DNA of 29,825 nucleotides, from the NCBI GenBank assembly GCA_009602725.1, contig WELB01000035.1, forward strand, positions 699,409-729,233, in the 5' to 3' direction. The notes under the pieces are model-generated. The model saw only the letters and a program-made list of their open reading frames with translations, was not told where the DNA came from and ran no database searches. The DNA is from Spirogloea muscicola (taxonomy: Eukaryota > Streptophyta > Zygnematophyceae > Spirogloeales > Spirogloeaceae). The position numbers and the translations under genes were made by a program. How positions within the stretch are numbered: the stretch's first letter is position 1; each line of letters begins with the position of its first letter. This document shows positions 26,067 through 29,825 of the stretch, piece after piece.

Positions 26067-27400
26067 GTGAGGAGTGCTGATTCTCCCCCTGACTCTGATG
26101 TGAGTATCGTGGCCTCACGTAGTACGGCTATTGACAAGTTGTTGGCAGATTATACGGACGTCTTCTCGGATGCACTTCTAGACGGTTTGCCTCCGGATCG
26201 AGGTATGGCTCATACCATTCCACTGGAGCCCGGCGCTGTCCCGCCGTACCGTCCTATGTAACGACTTGTCCTCTCGATTTCGAACTATGCAGTCCCAAGT
26301 GACGGAATTGCTCCGTAAAAGGCAAATTGCACCTTCGCAGGGCCCGTATGGTGCACCTGTTCTCTTCGTCAGAAGAAAGATGGTGGTCTCCGGATGTGCG
26401 TCGATTACCGTGTCAAGAACAGTTACCCCTTGCCTCGTATAGATGATCTGGTCAATCGTCTTGCGGAAGCTAAAGTGTTCAGCTTTCTCGACTTGTAAAG
26501 TGATTATACCAGATTCGTATCACTCCTGAGGATGTTCGGAAGTCAATCCGAATCCATTTGGTACGCTGGTCGGACACTTCCAGTTCAAGGTGCTGAGCTT
26601 TGGTTTAACCAACGCACCTGCCACGTTTCAGGCAGTGATGACGGAAGTTATTGGCCCCCTCTTGTATGACTTCGTGCTGGTCTACTTGAATGACATACTG
26701 GTGTTTAGGAAACACCTGAGGACTACGTACGGCACCTGCGGCAAGTCCTGCAGCTGCTACGTGCAAAATTTTGTATGCCAAGACTTCCAAGTGTGTGTTC
26801 AACCAGCCCAAATTGACGTACTTAGGGCATGTGGTGGGCAAAGACGGGGTGCGCGTCGACCTCAAAAAGACAGTAGTAGTAAAGGACTGGCCAGTGCCGC
26901 GGAATGTGCTGCAGTTGCAATCCTTTCTGAAATTCGCCAACTATTTCCGAAAATTCCTCCAGGGATATGGAAGCATGGCATCTCCTCTTACGAAGCTCAC
27001 TCGTAAGGACGTACCCTGGGGATGGACGTACGAATGCCAGAAGGCGTTCGAAGATATGAAACGGGCATTGATATAACCACCCGTTTTGGCTTTGCCTCGA
27101 GAAGGCATGCCATTTGAAGTAGTCTGTGACGCCTCTTTGATCGGCATTGGTGCCGTTCCCCTGCAGAAGGGTCATCCCGTAGCAATTGAGAGTCGCCTGC
27201 TCAGTCCTGCAGAGCGAAACTATACTACGGGGGAGCAGGAGTTCCCTGCTGTTGTGCACGCCCTCCGTGTGTGGCGATGCTATCTCGCCTCGCGGGTGTT
27301 GAATTACCGTCGTAACGGATCATTGGCCGTTGACCTACTTTCACACACAGCAGCAATTGAGCAGACGTCAAGCACGGTGAGCTAAGTGCATGGCACAATT
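26067..27400 (+). pseudogene. Gypsy2 RT and RNase H (broken; YLND)
   Basis: Pieces in order: LADYTDVFSDALLDGLPPDR, HTIPLEPGAVPPYRPM then stop; [20 protein letters not shown] then stop; [13 protein letters not shown] with the catalytic box YLNDILVF at about 26681-26704 (first Asp of YLDD changed to Asn); [26 protein letters not shown]; and RNase H VCDASLIGIGAVPLQ with [15 protein letters not shown]. At least four disruptions were seen. The element is dead. Confidence 0.92.
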
Positions 27401-28031
27401 TCATTTCCAGAGGTTGTACCGCCCTGGAAGAGTCAATGTGGCGGACCTGGTGAGCCGCAACATTGTAGGGGCTGCTGCGGCGCTTGACTTGTGTGCTACA
27501 AGGATTCAGACTGCAAACGTGCAGCCTACCCGTGGGGCCGCAGGAACGAGCACCGCCAACCTCTCTGAGCTGTATGTGCATATTCGTGATGGGTATGGCA
27601 CAGACCCTGGGTTTGCACTCGCAACCAATACACGCACAGTGGTTTTTGACCAAGGCTTCTGGTGGCGAGGTGACGCCGTGCTGCAATGCCTTGCGCATTA
27701 GTATCATGAAAGAGATGCATGAGCCGCCTTATTGTGGTCATTTAAGTATGGGAAAGACAAAGAAAGCTATTCAGCTTCTCGTGTGGTGGCCGCTCTCGCA
27801 AGTCCACGTACGCTCTTTTGTCAAGACGTGTGCTACTGCCAGCGTAGTAAGACACGCTCTCACAAGCCTGCCGGGTTGCTCCAACCTTTGAAATTGCCTC
27901 CGCGGAACTGGTCTGATGTTAGTGTGGATTTCATCACCCAGTTGCCCAAAACGCGCAACGGGCTATGACGCCATTGTCGTGTTTGTGGATCGTTTGAGTA
28001 ACATGGTGCATTTCGTACCTACGACCACACG
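27390..28031 (+). pseudogene. Gypsy2 integrase, truncated by a later LTR
   Basis: The linker LYRPGRVNVADLVSRN is followed by the HHCC finger (MKEMHEPPYCGHLSMGK) and the core start NWSDVSVDFITQLPKTRN, where the first catalytic Asp is intact, unlike in Gypsy1. The text ends at VFVDRLSNMVHFVPTTTRV, exactly where the LTR at 28032 starts. Frameshifts lie near 27700, 27840 and 27960. Confidence 0.92.
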
Positions 28032-28648
28032 TGTAATAGACTCGCCCCTACATACGCAGTTAGGGTGAAGTCCTTAGTCAGTTCGGCTGTAGGAGGTTTA
28101 GGACCAAGCCACTATACGGAGATGCACTAGCACACAGCACAGCGGAAGATAGGCCCTGTGGCGCCGCCGTCCGGCGGCGACTCGACCTCCTGGGTGCGAG
28201 CCAGCAAATGGCCCTTGACGGGCGCAGCCACGGGCTTGCGCGAGCCAGCAACTGGCCCTTGACGGGCGCAGCCACGGACTCCCCGCAGCGAGCCCCGCAG
28301 CAGGCTGCGGCGGCGGCTGCGGCGGCGAGCAGCGGCAAGGCTGCTCCCGGGCTTCACGGTTCGAAGTGCTGTCGAGCCTCAGGCCCCTGAGGCTCTTCTT
28401 TGCTTCCCCCGTGCCACCCGCTTCCAGGGGTGTGAGCGGGTCGCCCCAAGGCCCACCTTGCGGCGGGCCCAAAGATCCTCCCTTGAATGGGTGGATCTTG
28501 GCGAAGGGTATTTTAGACAGGCGGGACACCTGGGCGGGCCACTTGCCCGGCCAGCCAGCCCGCCAGCTGGCGGGCCACCTGGCCCAAATAATCGGTCATG
28601 TAATGTAAACAGAGCCATGTGGCTTGACCAGACGGCTGGTTCATTACA
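28032..28648 (-). mobile_element. Gypsy4 3' LTR (family LTR1)
   Basis: 617 bp. Plus-strand ends are TGTAATAGACTCGCCC and GGTTCATTACA. It contains the GC hairpin at 28162-28179 (CGCCGCC, GTCC, GGCGGCG) and a 44-bp tandem (GAGCCAGCAAATGGCCCTTG at 28198 and its near copy at 28242). Immediately to its right is the polypurine-tract complement (28649), so this is a 3' LTR with internal sequence, not a solo LTR. Confidence 0.9.
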
Positions 28649-29260
28649 TACCTCCCCACTCTGGTCTTCACGTCCTGGGGAACACCGAGAGAACGGTTGA
28701 CAGGTAATAAGATGCCCGACGAATGCTGCCTCGACCAAGCCTAGGAGATTACCACCCTTGGCCGGGCATTCCCTAAGAGCACCTGGACAATATGCCAAAT
28801 CGGCCACAGGCTCCCACGTGTTGTGCTCGGGCCCACACCCGAGCCACTTCACCAGACACTCACGGGTCTTCTCTTACAGCCCGCAAAGATAAGTGCTTCG
28901 TGCTCAGCAGCAATTGAGCACCAACATCGAGGGAAAGATCCTTCCGATGTTTGTCAGCATAAGCCTTCTGGCGACTCTGGGCAATTTTTAAGAAATGCCC
29001 AGCCCATCTCTGAGCCTCCAAGAGGGTCCCAATGCAGGCTACCGCGGCGGGAACATTGTTCCGGCCTCCCTACCACTTGAAGTGGAGCTCGGGGATATTG
29101 GCCACCCGGGCCAAAAGCCCCTCTACCAAAGCACAAACATACCCTTTACGGATACGCATGTACAGCTGATAGGGGTCAGCCGTGATGCAAGGGAGCCAAC
29201 ACAATTGCGTTGCGAATGTGGCTTATGCAAAGCCCGAGAATCAGTGCACATCAATGCACA
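28649..29260 (-). pseudogene. Gypsy4 internal remnant, large deletion
   Basis: Next to the polypurine tract come chromodomain text (minus frame 28852 down: MKWLGCGPEHNTWEPVADLA), the integrase tail (DKHRKDLSLDVG-like, about 28890-28990) and the junction AGTGGAGCTCGGGGATATTGG. It then jumps near 29130 to sequence matching Gypsy1 11025-11060 (CCCTTTACGGATACGCATGT), the RNase H/integrase linker. The integrase core is therefore deleted. The remaining element is cut at 29261 by the next LTR. Confidence 0.8.
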
Positions 29261-29825
29261 TGTGGTGAACCAGCCGTCTGGTTAAGCCACATGGCTCTGT
29301 TGACATTACATGAGTAGCTATTTGGGCCAGGTGACCCGCCAGCAGGCGGGCTGGCTGGCTGGCCAAGTGGCCCGCCCAGGGACGGTTCCCGTCTAGGGAC
29401 GGTTCCCGCCCAGAGACGGTTTCCGCCCAGAGACGGTTTCCGCCCAGAGACGGTTTCCGCCCAGAGACGGCTCCCGCCCGTCCTGAATTACCCTTCGCCA
29501 AGGTCCGCCCATTCAAGGGAGGATCTTTGGGCCTGCCGCAAGGTGGGCCTTGGGGCGACCCGCTCACACCCCTGGAGGGGGGGTGGCACTGGGAAGGATA
29601 AGGAGTCTTGGGAGGCAGAGGCTAGACAATCAGTTCGAGCCAGTGAAGCCCCAGGGGCAGCCTGCTGCTGCTCGCCGCCGCAGCAGCTGCCGCACTGCTG
29701 CGGGCCTGCTGCGGGGCGCCCGTGGCTGCGCCCGTCAAGGGCCAGTCGCTGGTCTGCGCCCAGGAGGTGGAGTCGCCGCCGGACGGCGGCGCCACAGGGC
29801 CTGTCTTCCGCTGCGCATTGCGGTA
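29261..29825 (+). mobile_element. LTR1-family LTR, plus orientation (runs off the window)
   Basis: It begins TGTGGTGAACCAGCCGTCTGG in LTR sense, opposite to all other LTR1 copies here. It contains AGGTGGGCCTTGGGGCGACC, the GC hairpin at 29774-29791 (CGCCGCC, GGAC, GGCGGCG) and CACAGGGCCTGTCTTCCGCT. It is open at the window edge, so whether it is solo or the 5' LTR of a plus-strand element cannot be told. Confidence 0.85.
29375..29476 (+). repeat. Six 17-bp tandem units in LTR U3
   Basis: Units of CCCAGAGACGGTTTCCG (four near-identical, two with GGGACGG and TTCCCG) lie inside the U3 part of the 29261 LTR and are absent from the other LTR1 copies. They are contiguous with no spacers. Confidence 0.85.

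Noticed and set aside
29375-29476. Possible CRISPR-like array
   Set aside because: The 17-bp units are directly adjacent without unique spacers, in a eukaryotic LTR.

Overview
The window is nuclear DNA of a eukaryote, probably a GC-rich green alga or relative. The reasons are a spliced host gene that reads most like plant NPL4, a retrotransposon primed by initiator-Met tRNA, chromodomain Ty3/gypsy elements and non-LTR elements. There are no bacterial operons, ribosome-binding sites or CRISPR arrays. The lineage is an inference from protein pattern only. Layout: positions 2-1888 (+) hold the only recognisable host gene, seven exons of NPL4, the ubiquitin-binding partner of the Cdc48/p97 ATPase. 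The N-terminal exon(s) lie upstream of the window. The stop codon is at 1886-1888. Almost everything after it is stacked, mostly broken retroelements. From 2.7 to 5.9 kb, and again near 7.5 kb and 16.7 kb, there are at least eight 5'-truncated minus-strand copies of one non-LTR (LINE) superfamily. They carry a Cys/His plus restriction-like-endonuclease C-terminus, usually end in the residues RGY before the stop, and the main subfamily has a strongly conserved 3'-UTR hairpin. Several sit inside other repeats. From 6.1 to 8.99 kb and from 16.4 to 18.5 kb there are degraded pieces of another retroelement polyprotein (zinc knuckles, integrase-like strings) in both orientations, mixed with a GGC-rich minisatellite. 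The centre (9022-15871, minus) is a complete chromodomain Ty3/gypsy element, here called Gypsy1. It has 538-539 bp LTRs, a 5-bp target duplication (GTGAG), an initiator-Met primer site, a polypurine tract, gag, protease, RT, RNase H, integrase and chromodomain. It is inserted into an older solo LTR (8989-9021 plus 15872-16425) that keeps its own duplication (TGCAT), which in turn lies in the degraded retroelement. Gypsy1 is not autonomous: it has nonsense codons and frameshifts, and the first catalytic Asp of integrase is Asn. From 18.8 to 19.6 kb there is a second type of solo LTR (LTR2, duplication AGCTC). From 19.6 to 21.1 kb the DNA is AT-richer, with short tandem repeats and no gene I can support. 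From 21.2 to 22.9 kb lies the 3' end of a decayed minus-strand gypsy (Gypsy3) with a duplicated LTR segment. It is cut by Gypsy2 (22917-28031, plus), a heavily mutated gypsy with LTR2-like U3 and gag, protease, RT, RNase H and partial integrase. Gypsy2 is cut at 28032 by Gypsy4, a minus-strand internal-deletion derivative, and the window ends in an LTR of opposite orientation (29261 onward). I see no new defence or metabolic system. The unusual content is the insertion chronology, the catalytic-residue losses, and two RNA-structure candidates: the LINE 3' hairpin, and a GC-rich LTR hairpin shared by otherwise different LTR families.
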